The position numbers and the translations under genes are program-made. This document shows positions 23,601 to 35,678 of a stretch of 64,000 nucleotides of DNA, one piece after another. The DNA comes from Capsicum annuum (Eukaryota; Streptophyta; Magnoliopsida; Solanales; Solanaceae), in NCBI RefSeq assembly GCF_002878395.1, contig NC_061114.1, positions 145,978,160 to 146,042,159 of the forward strand, in the 5' to 3' direction. The first letter of the stretch is position 1. Each line of letters opens with the position of its first letter. The notes under the pieces are model-generated. The model was not told the origin of the DNA, searched no databases, and saw only the letters and a list, made by a program, of their open reading frames with translations.

Positions 23601-25650
23601 TAAGATCCTTGGTGCAAAAGAAAGAAGACTCAGGATCATTCACCATCCCTTATACTATCGGGTTGCTTAATTTTTCTAAGGCCTTATGTGACTTTGAAGT
23701 AAGTATTAACCTTATGCCATTTGTTGTTTATATAAAGTTGGGTTAGGAGGACCCTACACCCACAAATATACGACTAGTTATAGCATATAGGTCAGTGAAG
23801 CAGCCAGTGGGGATATGGTATGATGTGCTAGTAAAGGTGGCCAGCTTTATATTTCCTACTAATTTTGTTATTATGGATTGTGAGGTGGACTTCGAGGTAC
23901 CTATAATCTTGGGTAGACCTTTCCTTGCAACTAACAGTGTTCTTATTGATTTACGGTCTAGTGAGCTACTGTTCAGACTTAATAATGATGTAGTTTTGTT
24001 TGATGTGTGCCAATCTATAAAGTATCACAAAGACATGAGTGTATTCTCCATTATTGATGTTTATTATGAGGATGACGAGAGGTGCCGATCGAGGAGAAAT
24101 TTTCTGTTTAAACTTTTGCTATGGTCTTGATGAACTTTGATAGAGAAGGTATTAAAGATTATAAGGAGACCTTATGTGCCTTAATGGGAATGATATCATA
24201 TTCATATGATCCCAAGAAGATAGATTTGGACCTCAAAAATTGCCTTACACCACCAGCTATGCCATCTATTGAAGAGCCACCAGTGTTGGAGTTGAACAAG
24301 TAGTTGGGACATCTATGGTAGTGTTTTGAGGTAGTGGAAACACTTTACCTCTGATTGTTGTAGTAGATTTGAGTGAGCAGCAGGTTGAGGCACTTATCTC
24401 TATGCTTAGGATATATAAAAGGGATATAGGTTGGACCATTGTTAATATTATTGGTATTTCTCTAAGTATTTTCACTCACAAGATTTAATATGAGAAAGAT
24501 TGCACACCAACCATTGAGCATCAACATAGATTGAACCCACCAATGCAAGCAGTAGTTATAAAGGAGTTCATCAAATAGCTTAATGCAGGGATAGTGTGAC
24601 CCATCTCTGACAGTAAGTAGGTGAGTCTCGTGCAATGTGTGCCCAATAAAGGGAGCATGACTATGGTCGCTAATGATAAGAATGAGTTAATTCCACTTAG
24701 ACATGTCACCGAGTAGAGAGTTTGTATTGATTATAGGAAGTTAAACTCATGAACTCTGAAGGATCATTTCCTAATGCCCTTCATAGATTAAATTCTTGAT
24801 TTCCTGGTAGGAAGGGGTTGGTACTACTTTTTAGATGGGTATTCGGGATACAACCAGATTTTAATTAGTCCCAAAGACCTGGAGAAAACAATATTTGCGA
24901 GCGCGTATGGTACGTTTGAATTCAAACGGATGTCGTTTGGTTTGTGTAATGCACCCGCCACTTTTTAAAGGTGCATGATATCTATTTTCTCTGACATAGT
25001 TGAGGACACCTTGGATGTATTCATGGATGATTTTTCTGTGGTAGGTGATTCTTTTAGGTTATGTCTGGTAAATCTAAGTAGAGCATTGCAGAGGTTAGAA
25101 AAATTCAATCTACTGCTCAATTGGGTGAAATGCCAGTTTATTGTAAGGAGGGCATTGTTCTTAGACACCGAATTTCAGCAAAGGGAATTAAAGTCGATCG
25201 AGCAAAGGTCGAGATTATGGAGAAACTACCTCTTCGCATTTCAGTAAAGGGAGTTCATAGTTTCCTTGGTTATGTGGGATTCTATCATCTATTTATAAAG
25301 AACTTCTCCAAAATTGCTAATCCACTTTGCAGGCTTTTAGAGAAGTAAACCAAGTTCACATTTCATGATGATTGAAGGAAGGCATTTGAATGCCGTAAGG
25401 AGAAATTAGTTGATTCCCCAATCATTGTTACACCATATTGGTCAATGACATTCTAAATCATGTGTGATGCAAGTAGAGTGTTACTTGAGTTTGTGGTTTG
25501 CCAAAATAAAGAAGAACTGGTTCATCCCATTTACTATGCAAGCAAGGCATTGAATGGGGCTCAAAAGAATTACACTATTACTGAGCAAGAACTTCTCGCG
25601 GTGGTATATGAATTTGAGAAGTTTTGTGCATAAAAACCACACCTCTTTGA
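23601..25650 (+). pseudogene. Protease, RT and RNase H of element B
   Basis: Protease: near 23690-23730 reads CDFEVSINLMP where family members have CDLGASINLMP, so the Asp is kept but the Gly is now Glu. An open stretch at 23795-24130 has VDFEVPIILGRPFLATNSVL, the protease C-terminal block. RT: 24600-25350; VCIDYRKLNS, then FEFKRMSFGLCNAPATF, then the catalytic box FMDDFS at 25020-25034 with both Asp present; thumb at 25121-25348 (HSFLGYVGFYHLFIKNFSKI). RNase H: about 25370-25650, with MCDAS, IYYASKALNGAQKNY and EQELLAVVYEFEKF. Stops at several sites, for example within ATF-stop near 24967. Confidence 0.85.
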
Positions 25651-27100
25651 GGTATTTAATGGATAAGAAGAATGCTAAGTCAAGGGTAATCAGATGGTTG
25701 TTGTTTCTTCAAGAGTTTGACTTTAAAGTCAAAGATCAAAATGGATGCGAGAATCAAGTTGCAAATCACCTATCTAGACTTAAGGGAGATCAAGCAGTCG
25801 AGGATGAGCTCGAAATTAATGATACATTTCTAGATGAGAAAATCCTGGTTGTTGTGCTTGAAGGAGTACCTTGGTATGCGAACTTTACAAATTATGTGGT
25901 AAGTGAGATTATCCCAAAGAATATTTCTTTTCACTAAAGAAAGAAGTTTCTCCATGATGTTACACACTAATTCTGGGATGATCAATATTTATTTCAGTGT
26001 TGTGCAGACAACATTATCAGGAGGTGTATCCCAGTAGTGGACATGCTAAGTATCCTGAAGCTTATCATGCTTCCACAGTCGAGGGTCACCATGCAGGTAA
26101 CCATACTGTAAAGAAAGTGTTGCAGAGCGACTATTATTGGCTGACCTTATTCAAAGATGCATATGTGTTTTGTGCGGAGATATGACCAATTCTAGAGACA
26201 AGGTTCAATCTCAAAGCATCATAAGTTTCCCATGACAAAAATGATGGAAGTGGAGTTGTTCGACGTATGGGGCATTGACTTCATGGGGCCCTTTGTAAGC
26301 TCTTATGGGTTGAAATACATCTTAGTTGCCATCGATTATGTGTCTAAATAGATTGAGCCTGTTACCTTGGCCAATAATGAAGGAAAAAGAGTGGTTGTAT
26401 TCCTTAAAAAGAATATCTTCTCTCGTTTTGAGGTACTACATACCATCATAAGTGACGGTGGATCACATTTTTGTAACGGAGTATTTCAGCCTGCCTTGGC
26501 GAAATACAGTTTTAAGCAACCCAATTTAGCAACTCCATGTCACCCATAGACTAGTGGACAAGTGAACATTTCAAATCGGGAAATAAAAACTATTTTTGCC
26601 AAAACAATGAATGCAAGTAGACAAGATTGGTCTAGGAAGCTAGATAATGCCTTGTGGGCATACAAAATGAATTTCAAGACAACCATTGGCATATCGCCAT
26701 ACCAATTGGTATATGGAAAGGCATGTTACTTTCTGATTTAGTTTGAGAAAAAGGCACTGTGGCCACTCAAGAGGCTAAATTTTAATGTGAATAAGGCAGC
26801 AGAGTTGCGACTGGGGCACCTAAATGAGATAGACGAGTTATGTCTCATGGATTATGAAATAGTAGACCTGTACAAAGAAAAGATGAATAGGTACCTTGAC
26901 CGAAGGATTGAAAAGTGTGAATTTTAAAAGGGTGATTCGATACTCCTCCTTAATTCAAGACTGAAGGTCTTTCCAGCTAAACTTAAGTCAAAGTGGTCTG
27001 CCTCATCAAAGTTAAGCAAGTCTACTCATCTGGCATAGTTGAACTTGAAAATAAGGACAAAAGTGTCTTCAAGGTTAACGGGTAATGGGTAAATATGTAT
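25651..27100 (+). pseudogene. Integrase of element B
   Basis: The RNase H tail (RWLLFLQEFDFKVKDQ, DQNGCENQVANHLSRL) occupies 25680-25780. The zinc-binding part lies near 26085-26175 (HHAGNHTVKKVLQSDYYW), its last Cys-x2-Cys broken. The core keeps all three catalytic residues in one frame: Asp in GIDFMGP (26277-26279), Asp in SDGGSHF (26454-26456) and Glu in NREIK (26580-26582). Stops interrupt at about 26347 and 26548. The C-terminal part (26750-27090) reads RLGHLNEIDELCL and FPAKLKSKWS. No chromodomain, as expected for Athila/Tat. The enzyme would insert the cDNA in the nucleus. Confidence 0.85.
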
Positions 27101-28512
27101 ATTGGTCCAATGGACTCGCTAAAGTTCTTAGCCACTATCTATCTTGATGAAGTCTGAGTAATTGAGATAACTAAGTTGTGCCGCAAAAATAAATCAGGCA
27201 CTAGTGGGAAGCAACCCACAAAGTGTTGTTGTAAGTGTAGTTAGAGTTTATTTTTTGGTTTTATACAATTTGATGCATTGTGTAAGTGTTCAGGAAGAGA
27301 AATATAGGAAAGTAGAAGATGAACAAGTTGGGGGATGTCCGACTGGAGGCTTGACGGGCTATCAAAGTGTTGAGAGACCATCACTAGAGTCGTCAAAAGA
27401 AAACCAGAAACCTAAGCTACTAAAATGAGACCGACGGAAAACATGACGGACCGTCATACCCTTGATGGATCATTGTTATCACCTTCACACCAAGGCAGAC
27501 TAAATATGGTTCTAGTAATCCACGATGGTTAACCTGACGGATCATTAGACTCCTAACGAACTATCAGGTCGACCATCAAATTAACCTTAATTTTGATGAG
27601 TTGAGTTAGTTCAATTTAATAGTGAATATGCCGTCCTTATTTGACCCAAAAACGTCTTTAAATTAATTAGAAGAAGCAGTTGAGTATATTACCAACTTTT
27701 TAAATACTGGGACTATTTCGATTCATGTGCATTCAAAGTACCGAAGAGCATTCATATCCTCATAGGAATTTCCCTCTTCCACTTTCTCTCCTATTTAAAC
27801 AACTCTGACTTTCTCTTCTTCATATCAGAAATGAAATAAGAAATCACTGATAAAAGCTTTAAGTCATCTTTTGTTCTAAGTTTGAAAAATCAAAGTAGTG
27901 AAGTATATTGCAAAAACAAGGTATGATAACACCCTTACTCTTTCTTTCAAATTGGTGAACATGAGTCATTTAAGCTGATAATTGTTGAAAAGAATCTTAT
28001 TTTTTTTCTTTGTTATGATTCGTACTCTAAGTCAAACTCTAGTATACATTGTTTTAGGTGAAGTCTAAGTAACCCATGGACCAAAAGTAGCAAGATTTGT
28101 GCTTAAATACTAAATTAATGCCATAATTGTGTGTATAATAACTTAAAGTATGCCAGGTGTTCGACGAAATGCTAAAGTGAAATCTGAGGTTGAAAAGTGA
28201 GGCTGATAGCCAAGCTTACAGACCATCGGACCCCTGATGGATCATTGTAGACCATAGCAATGTTATTGAGTTTGATGCTTTCTAGTTCAACCATGATAGA
28301 CAACTTGAAAAGCAATCACAACCATGATGGACCATTGGTTCAGCCATCACAAGGCTATTTTATTAAAGACTTACTAGTTTGAGGATTAACGGTGAGGGTG
28401 ACGGACCATCACAGTCTCAATGGACTATCAGACCTTTTGTCAAGACCAGTGTTCACTATTTTCTGTCTAGTTCTAAATTACAAATTGATTATTTGTTCCT
28501 TTTTTGGGCGAT
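27101..28512 (+). repeat. Pol-ORF3 spacer of element B with palindromic motifs
   Basis: Non-coding. It contains many copies of an 11-base palindrome GAYGG-A-CCRTC and decayed versions: 27445-27455 GACGGACCGTC (perfect around a central A), 28326-28336 GATGGACCATT, 28400-28410 GACGGACCATC. The same word fills part of B's LTRs. Open stretches 27204-27428 and 28392-28586 are not protein-like. Between 27640 and 28180 the motif is scarce and the sequence is plain AT-rich. Confidence 0.65.
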
Positions 28513-30420
28513 ATGGCACGAAAACTTCCCTTAACCAGAGGCGATGGAAGAATACAATGAGGAAGAGGCAAACCAGCAAGGAGTGAGGAGTTGCCTACCT
28601 TCAACACTCAATAATTAGACAGGGTACCCCAACACCCTCCCAGTCTGAGGAGAAGGGTTAAAGTAGCAGCAGTAGTATAAGTTCCAGTCCTGGTGAGGAA
28701 AGAGTCAAAACATCTAACCCTGACCAAGTCGAGGCATAAAAAGAGGAGGATCCAAATGTCGTAAGGTGCAATGACCCGCAAGTGCGAGAGTCAGTTCGAT
28801 AGAAAATAGATGAAGCACAGGAGCATTTCCTGGATGGGATGGAACCAACATCAAGCTGACAAATACGAAGGCCTAGCTACAAAGAGTATCAGATTGTCAC
28901 CACCAAACTATATCATTACCAAGAGCTGCAGTGGAGATTCAATGAATATGAGTTATCTTGGATGAGCAGGCCACCCGAGACATACAAACCAAACCTTGTT
29001 CGTGAGTTCTTTGCCAACTATCTGGCATTGCTAGAGAAATATTGCCCCCAAGGTATGAAGATTAATGACAGGGGAAGCTGAGATGTAGTTTTGGTACGTG
29101 GAGTTAACAAATTTATTTTAGAACGCACATTGAACAGATTCTTATTTGGTCCTGAGTATAAGATATTTACTATCTCTAGCACCAAATGTTCACAGCAAAT
29201 TTACAAAGACCCTGGTTGGCCTGAGTATTGACAGATGAGCAAAATCCACTATAGTTGCATAACCCTCATGAGCGGATAGCTAAGTCATCCCTAAGTTTTA
29301 GGGAAAAATTCTGGTGGGCAATTGTAAGTTTGAGATTGATGCCAACAGGTGGCGATTCTAAATTAGAGATTCAAAGAGCAGTTGGTTGTGGCCTTAATTG
29401 AGGGGCTGAAGGTAGACTTCAGCTATACTATCGCCGATGAGTCATTTACCCGTGCACATAAGACGTCCAGTGCTCTACCATTTTCATTCCTTATCACGGA
29501 GTTGTGAAAATGGGTAAATGTGCCTTTGATCAATAGGGTTGATAGTGAGGTTCATGAGAGTCATAGACAGGTATCGGGAAAACAAAAGATAACTGAAAGT
29601 ACAAAATATGAGTCAACAAGCATCCTGCTATCAGACTCAGTCAGCTCCAGCCCTCGAGACTTCAAATACTCCCTCAGGTATGCTATTTTCTATCTATACA
29701 TCCGTACCACAAGATTATGTGCCACCTACCACTTTTATATGTTCCCCCTCTATGCCACCAATATGTGAGATTATAGATGCTACATCAATCCCACCTTAAT
29801 ATTCTTAGTAAAAGCTGACATAAGAGAATTTTACCAAGTTTATTAGAGTACGAAAGTGGTTTGAGAGCATCTAAACATATGGGATACGCAGTTCAATCCT
29901 TTATTTGACCGTATTGTAGCTGAGACAATCTATCCTTTTCAAAGCATTCAGATCAGGATGGACAATGTGGAGGAGTGTGTCAACAAAAGGCTAGATGCAA
30001 TGTCTATTCCATATTTTGCTCAGTTCATGGAAGAATTCAAGCAAGCACAGGCTGATATAGAAGAGATGAAAATACAACCATAATAGCCCACTTTTGATTC
30101 TGCTCTGATTATTAGAGATGAGGATGAGGACATTGGAGACTTGATAGGTATCCCACTCAAGGATAAAGAAAAGTAAGTGGATAAGAAAGTTGATAGGAAG
30201 CCCGTAAAGACAAAGAGGAGGGAATAAATGACACCACAAGAAATATATGAGCAATACTTAAGGAAATCGACTAAGAAGTCAGAGAAAATGGAAGAGTTAA
30301 GGAAGATTAAAGATGAGGATGAAGTCGTGGGAGTGTTGACTAGTTCTACCATGGTTAGGGGCCCATTTCAAATCCGATTTGAGTTCAGATACCTCGGATT
30401 CAATAGGATGATATTGTGAG
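28513..30420 (+). pseudogene. ORF3 of element B (plant transposon-type domain)
   Basis: Begins near an ATG at 28513 (MARKLPLTRGDGR). After frame changes, 28870-29500 carries the conserved core: FWWAIVSLRLMPTGGDSKLE near 29308-29370, then ALIEGLKVDFSYTIADESFT and ALPFSFLITEL. Downstream are Ser/Thr-rich segments (29608-29799) and a charged, probably coiled-coil region (29940-30420; FMEEFKQAQADIEEMK, KKSEKMEELRKIKDEDE). Function unknown; position after pol is where Athila elements may carry env-like or gag-like extra frames. I see no signal peptide or clear membrane segment, so an envelope role is not supported. Homologous to A ORF3 at 18441-20043. Confidence 0.7.
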
Positions 30421-31972
30421 TGCCCCTATCACCAAGGGGTCAATGTTGCTACACTTAAGGCCAATGAAGCCTCACCGCATTTGACTGATACCTTATCAGA
30501 CTAAGTGTCTTTATAAGTATTCCTCTTCTTTGTACTTTATTTTAATGCATTGAGGACAAAACATTCATTTTTAGTGGGGGTGGGTATACTTGTACCACGG
30601 GGGTTTTTGTTTCTTGTGTAGTTTTCCTTCATGGCCTATCTAGTGTAATCGTCATGTTTAGGTTGCATTCACTTTTCTTAAGTAATTGTGATGTAAATAT
30701 CTATTCAGTGATTATATATATGTTTTTTCTTTTCGCACCTTTTTGTATGTATGAATGAAAAATGACTGTGGCAAAGTACTTTGAACATAATTATATGGCT
30801 ATTCTTTCTTTTTACTTGGAAAATATGTTGAACAACCATTTATGATTTCGTAATTGACATTAGTATGTAAAGTGAGCGTGACATGTAAATCCCAAAAGTT
30901 GGTATAATGAGTATTAACTAATTGCATGTTTGTGCGAGTGTTCGTTATAGTTCTTGCATAGTGTTACCCCTAGAATTTGCCTGATTCATTGATATTATTT
31001 TGTGATTGATTCAATAAGATAGGATAATAGGCCTCCTTGTGTTTTAGTTTATTTAGACAAAAAGAATGACCCACCAAAATGATTTTTTCCCTTTTTGAAC
31101 CCCTTTTGAGCTTATGTTAGTTTTTATTCATTCCCAATAACTCTAGTTAATTATCTTTAGGATGTTAGAACCTAAATTTGTCCCTGGTCCAATATTGGAC
31201 ATTGTGTACCTTAACTTAGGTAAAATGCCTAAGTTGAGGGTGGCTACTGTCAAGACATTAGATGTTTGATGAAGGTGGTCTAGATTTGAAATAAAATATC
31301 GTATCCGACCCTGATGTAGTTCGATATTGTGCACCTCAACTGACTGTATCATCAAAAATTGAGGGTGGCTGATGCTAACTTTAAAAAAAACTAGGTTTAT
31401 GTTGAAAGCGTGGATGAATAATAGATATTATAAGTAAGCTAGAAAAGTAGTAGTCTTGGTGAGTAGCAATCAAGGGCAAGGTGAGTAAAGTCTAAACTTT
31501 ACATCACTTTTCCCAAAAATTTTCCTCACCTAGCCTCGGGACCTTATTACATGCGTTAGAAAGACCTGCTTGATCTTTGTGAATCAATCGTAAAGGAGCA
31601 TTAGATGATAAGGTTAATCCTATGGGTATGTATGCTATGTTTGTAACTTTGTTTGAGAGAGTGAGAGTCTTAGTTTCATCCATATGTTAAATGACTAGAG
31701 TGTGGTGGACTTCTTTGACTATGAGGGCATATTGAGTTATACTTAGTTTTGTCAATTTCTTCATGATGTTGTGTCTATGGTTGTGTTTGTGCTGAATTCT
31801 AAATAATGCCAGTTATGGATCATAATGTGTTGAGACCACATGAGCAAGATGACAGTTGAATGGTTGTATGAAGTTTATTTTAATAGTTGAATTCTCGTCA
31901 CTATGTTTTTTCATGCATGCGATTTGGTGTTGAGTTGCTTGAGGATAAGAAATTGCCTTATGTTGAGTGTGT
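30421..31972 (+). other. 3' untranslated region of element B with G-rich motif and hairpin
   Basis: No coding sequence. A GCATTGAGGACAAAACATTC motif at 30547-30566 is followed by AGTGGGGGTGGG at 30573-30584, a signature I associate with Athila-like 3' regions. A hairpin at 31213-31235 has arms AACTTAGG and CCTAAGTT around TAAAATG, followed by TTGAGGGTGGCT (31234-31245), which recurs at 31359-31370. No clean polypurine tract directly abuts the LTR at 31973. Confidence 0.6.
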
Positions 31973-33433
31973 TGATGTACGGATTTTGACAGAACATTTT
32001 ATACCTTTTACAAGGGATAATTGGGTGTTTTCAAGAAACTATTGTTATATTTGACACTGGATTTTAGTGTTTTAAGGTCAGAGACTTAGCTAGAGAAATA
32101 ACTTGGAAAAGCAAGAGAAAAAGGGCTTTGACAGTCAACTTGACGGACCATCAGGATATCCATCAATGACAAGCAGAATGAGCAGTATGGCAACCATTGC
32201 GATAGCACTAGTGATAGATCGTCAAGACTCTAATGGGCCGATAACTAGGCCGTAAACTCGAAGCAGAATGCATAAACCTTGGTGATGAAGCGACGGTCCA
32301 GGCAACAGACCATCAGCCCAGCGACGGGCCATCAACCTAGCCTTCGGAGGTGAAACAGAATCCAACGTCATTAGAAGACTTGCGACAAACCCAACGATGG
32401 ACCATCAAGGACTTGATGGGCCATAAAATCATCCATCAAACTTGAAACGGCAATCTGAGTTTTGAATTTTTAAATGCTAGTCCTTTGAAACATATAAATA
32501 CGCAGTTTAGGTTTTATTTATGAATCTTTTATCATTTTTACTTTTGATAAAACTCATAGAAATCTATTATTATCTGATATTGAAGATACCATTGTGGATC
32601 TAGTTATATTACTCATATTTTACTGAAGATTCAAGAATAATTATTGAAACTTTTGTAAGTAATTCTCTGAATTTATTTATGAATAACACAATAACTACTT
32701 ATTCTTCTCTAGAGATGTGTGGCTAACCTCCCATAACTATGGTTATGGGAGCCTTGATGTGAATAGATGATTGGGGTTGTGAAAATACTTAATTTTCCTA
32801 CTTAATTGAGATTGTATAAACCCTTCTTCATATTAATGACCTTTCTTTGTTGCAAACTTTAAGGGTGAGCCCAAGAACATCACTTGTTTGAGTAGAAAAG
32901 TGCATGTTGGGAAAAAAGAGGTTTACATGGAATCCAAAGGCTTTAACCTTTGGGTTATGGGTTGATACCTTAATGGGATTAACCCACCTGAGAGACTAGT
33001 TGAATAAACCAACGTATTCTTTAAGTTCAAAAGTATTGAAGTGTAAACTGTCCATTTAGGTCTAGAAACAAATGTGTGAACTTTAGAATTCAATAACTTT
33101 TACAATTAAAGTTATAAATTGGAAACTTAAGATAACTCACAACCCTGACTGCTTCAACATCTTGGTGACCATAATTCTAGTTTGTCTCCTTTCATTGAAT
33201 TAACACTTACAATAAACCTCACTAGTTGGAACATAATTTTCTACAAAAATCTGAATACTGTGAAAAATTGAAAACCCCTTTTACTCTGAAACCTTTGATC
33301 AACAGTCTATTAACAACCATAACACTTAGTTTGCATTGCATTCCCTTCATGATTCGACCCCAACCTAGTTGGGTTATATATTTAACAGCGACTGCTTACA
33401 CTTTCTAATGAGAGTTGTAATTTTGGCGTATCA
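31973..33433 (+). repeat. 3' LTR of element B
   Basis: 1461 bp, partner of 20044-21509, followed at once by AGAAG, the second copy of the target duplication. It carries the same palindromic words (32142-32152, 32323-32333, 32396-32406) and TATA-like CATATAAATA at 32491. Confidence 0.93.
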
Positions 33434-33559
33434 AGAAGCGAGAAAGAGATAGGAGACAAGAGAGTAAAACAAGCTACAAGGAAATAAAAAAATTAAATAA
33501 ACTACGAGAAGAAGCACTATGGGCTAGATTTGTGGGTTCCTCAGCTAGTTTACCTATTA
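33434..33559 (+). pseudogene. ORF3 continuation of element A between B and C
   Basis: Only 126 bp of A survive between two insertions. It opens with the duplicated AGAAG and reads Lys/Arg-rich, ending EEALWARFVGSSASLPI, then resumes at 54165 as GPPREVDTTKI. Joining these halves by reading sense is what shows that B and C inserted 126 bp apart in the same ORF3. Confidence 0.6.
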
Positions 33560-35640
33560 TGACCCTCACCAAGGCTTAGCCATGATGGGTATCTCAAGCC
33601 CGCCATGGATCGTTGACTAATACTATCGCCTAACATTATTATAACAATATAATAATAATAATAACAACGTAGAAGAAAATTTAACATTAAAGAATGATAG
33701 ATAAAATAACAATGGCAGGGGTTCTACGAGTTCAACAATTCCCAATCTAAAGTTGTCCACATAAAGCCTCTAACAAAGTTGAACATCATCTAGGTCAGGA
33801 CATGCCCCTACTATAGCTATAAAGGGACCCAAAAGATGGTCTAAAATATAAGGGAGAAAAATATGAAATGACAGGACTTCCTAAGATTGGAAGCTCACCA
33901 CATCAAAGCAACTCGACATGCATGCTAATCTACCAAACACTGTGCAGGGGAAAAAGAAGTGTCTTCGGACCCTCTATTATAAAAAAATCTAGCGTCCTAA
34001 GATGGTTAGCGAGGTGAGCTTTGGCATGTAACTCAGAGATAAGGGGTAAGACATGCCATGATCAAATTAGTTTAAAATCATTCAAAACCATACAAATACA
34101 TTCATATTATATATACAAATACATATACATACATAAGATGTCAGGATAGGGAACAAGGCTTATTCATGAGAGTTAAAATCATTAACCTGGACTGTGATGC
34201 TTCAATTAACATAAAGGCATCCACAGGCTATATGGGTCCTTCTCCCACCATGAAAGGTCCTCTATGCATGTTAGCCGCACGAACAGAGAAAAATAAGGGA
34301 AAGCTAAAGCCATCGGGGTAACTAGCCATTCCCCTATATGTATATCAAGTATGACACATGCATACGATTATTAAGACCCCCACACTGGCTAACGTGATTT
34401 CCAATATTGGTTCCTCAGGACCTTTACCTTCCACAGTAAGCTACATGACCCTCGTTAAGATTAATTAAACCATTTACACTCATTCCCAACCATCAATCAA
34501 GGATTCATCCTTTAAGGCAATTACCGAATGGTATCATCATACAAAATAAACAAGCTTTCAAGTCAATGTCATTATGCCAAACCAAACTATTTAGCCAAAT
34601 TGTAACTCTAACCCATTAGCCAATAGGACTCCATCCCATTTAGCCAACTGGGACTCTAACCCCTTCAACCAATAGGACAATGACCCATTTAGCAAATAGG
34701 GAGCATCAGCCAATTGGGACTCAAACCTGTTTAGCTAACTAGACTCCATAGTTCTAATTAAAAATCAATACATGTCCACCAAGTCCACTTAAAATCCAAT
34801 TCATATCCCATTAACCTTTTTATGATATGCAACGTTTCACAAGTGAAGAAATTTATGCATATATCCATGTCTTAAATCAAATTTCACAAATTTTGTTGAG
34901 GTTAAAGTCAATTCAAAACCATTAAACCATCCAATATAAGGAAAACCATGTTCCCCATTCCAATTCCCACACCGATGCATTTAAATAGTTCAAATTCATG
35001 AAAATGTAATATAAATAAAAAATATAAATCATAGGAATTCAATTCATGTAATAACCACTCCTAACACCTCAAACCACATGTAAAATCCAAAAATTAAATG
35101 ACACGAATAACAATAAAAGACATACTTTTAAATAAAATCAATTTAGGGAAGAGATACATTCCTTTAATACACAAGAATTTGAAAACAAATTTGGAGCTTG
35201 GAACCCAGATTATGAAACCCTTGAGTTTTTCTTGGGTGTTGCATTTGAGAGTTAAAGGGAGCAGTTGATCTTTGAAAGACTAATGAAAAGAAGTCTATTT
35301 TATGTTCAAGGGTCATAGATAGGTTAAAATACTCAAAATCCACTCACACCAAGTGAATAAAATAAATTGCACGAAAATTTAGCCTTAGTGTGGCAAGCTC
35401 ATATCGCAGACACTATCCTTTGTGCCATGCCAATATCGCTGAAGGTAGCATCTATAACACGGCGATATCATGGAGGATTATTGCCTCAGAATTCAAAAAT
35501 TATCCCGAACACTTTCCAAAAAGTCCAAAACTCTTCCAAGACACCCTATTAACATACCTAAACACAATTTAAGTCAAAAGTCAATGTTTCCGACATGGGA
35601 AGGTCAAAAATCAAGTAATCAAAATTTTAAGGGTCTTACA
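33560..35640 (-). repeat. 3' LTR of element C
   Basis: Matches 52050-54164. Shared words include GCTTAGCCATGATGGGTATCT against GCTTGGCCGTGATGGGTATCT, and GAACATCATCTAGGTCAGGACATGC in both. It ends AAGGGTCTTACA, i.e. TGTAAGACCC on the element strand, next to the polypurine tract. Contains an AAT/ATA microsatellite near 33650-33665 and a 25-bp minisatellite. Open stretches at 35367-35703 are non-coding. Left edge is accurate to about 5 bp. Confidence 0.75.
34590..34752. repeat. Approx. 25-bp minisatellite in C 3' LTR
   Basis: About six degenerate units of CCCATTTAGCCAATAGGACT type. The matching array in the other LTR is at about 53081-53280, so it predates insertion of C. Confidence 0.7.
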
Positions 35641-35643
35641 TTA

Positions 35644-35678
35644 CCCCTCCACCCCCTAACTTCCCCCCCCTCCCCCCC
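35644..35678 (-). other. Polypurine tract of element C with four long G-runs
   Basis: On the minus strand this reads as runs of seven, eight, five and four G separated by A, AAGTTA and TGGA, ending two bases before the LTR. Its position and the upstream CAAGGACGAATGATC word (D has CGAGGATGAATGTTC) mark it as the plus-strand primer site. The run pattern would also permit a G-quadruplex. Confidence 0.75.

Larger units (their letters stand above)
20044..33433 (+). mobile_element. Element B: complete Athila/Tat-like Ty3/gypsy element
   Basis: A 13.39-kb element with LTRs at 20044-21509 and 31973-33433, both TGATGT...TATCA, flanked by identical AGAAG at 20039-20043 and 33434-33438. Inside, in order: tRNA-Asp-type primer site, gag, protease, RT, RNase H, integrase, a palindrome-rich spacer, ORF3, and a long non-coding 3' region with G-rich motifs. 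Comparing 20941-21078 with 32863-33000 gives 12 mismatches in 138 bases, 9 of them transitions. It sits in ORF3 of its relative A. Coding regions carry many stops and shifts, so it is dead. Confidence 0.92.

Noticed and set aside
27330..28440. Possible CRISPR-like array from the regularly recurring GACGGACCATCA word
   Set aside because: Spacing is irregular, the repeat is only about 11 bases, intervening sequence is not spacer-like and the context is a plant retrotransposon.
28513..30420. Envelope gene in B ORF3 making it a retrovirus-like element
   Set aside because: No signal peptide, transmembrane segment or fusion-type region is visible; the recognisable domain is of the plant transposon type.
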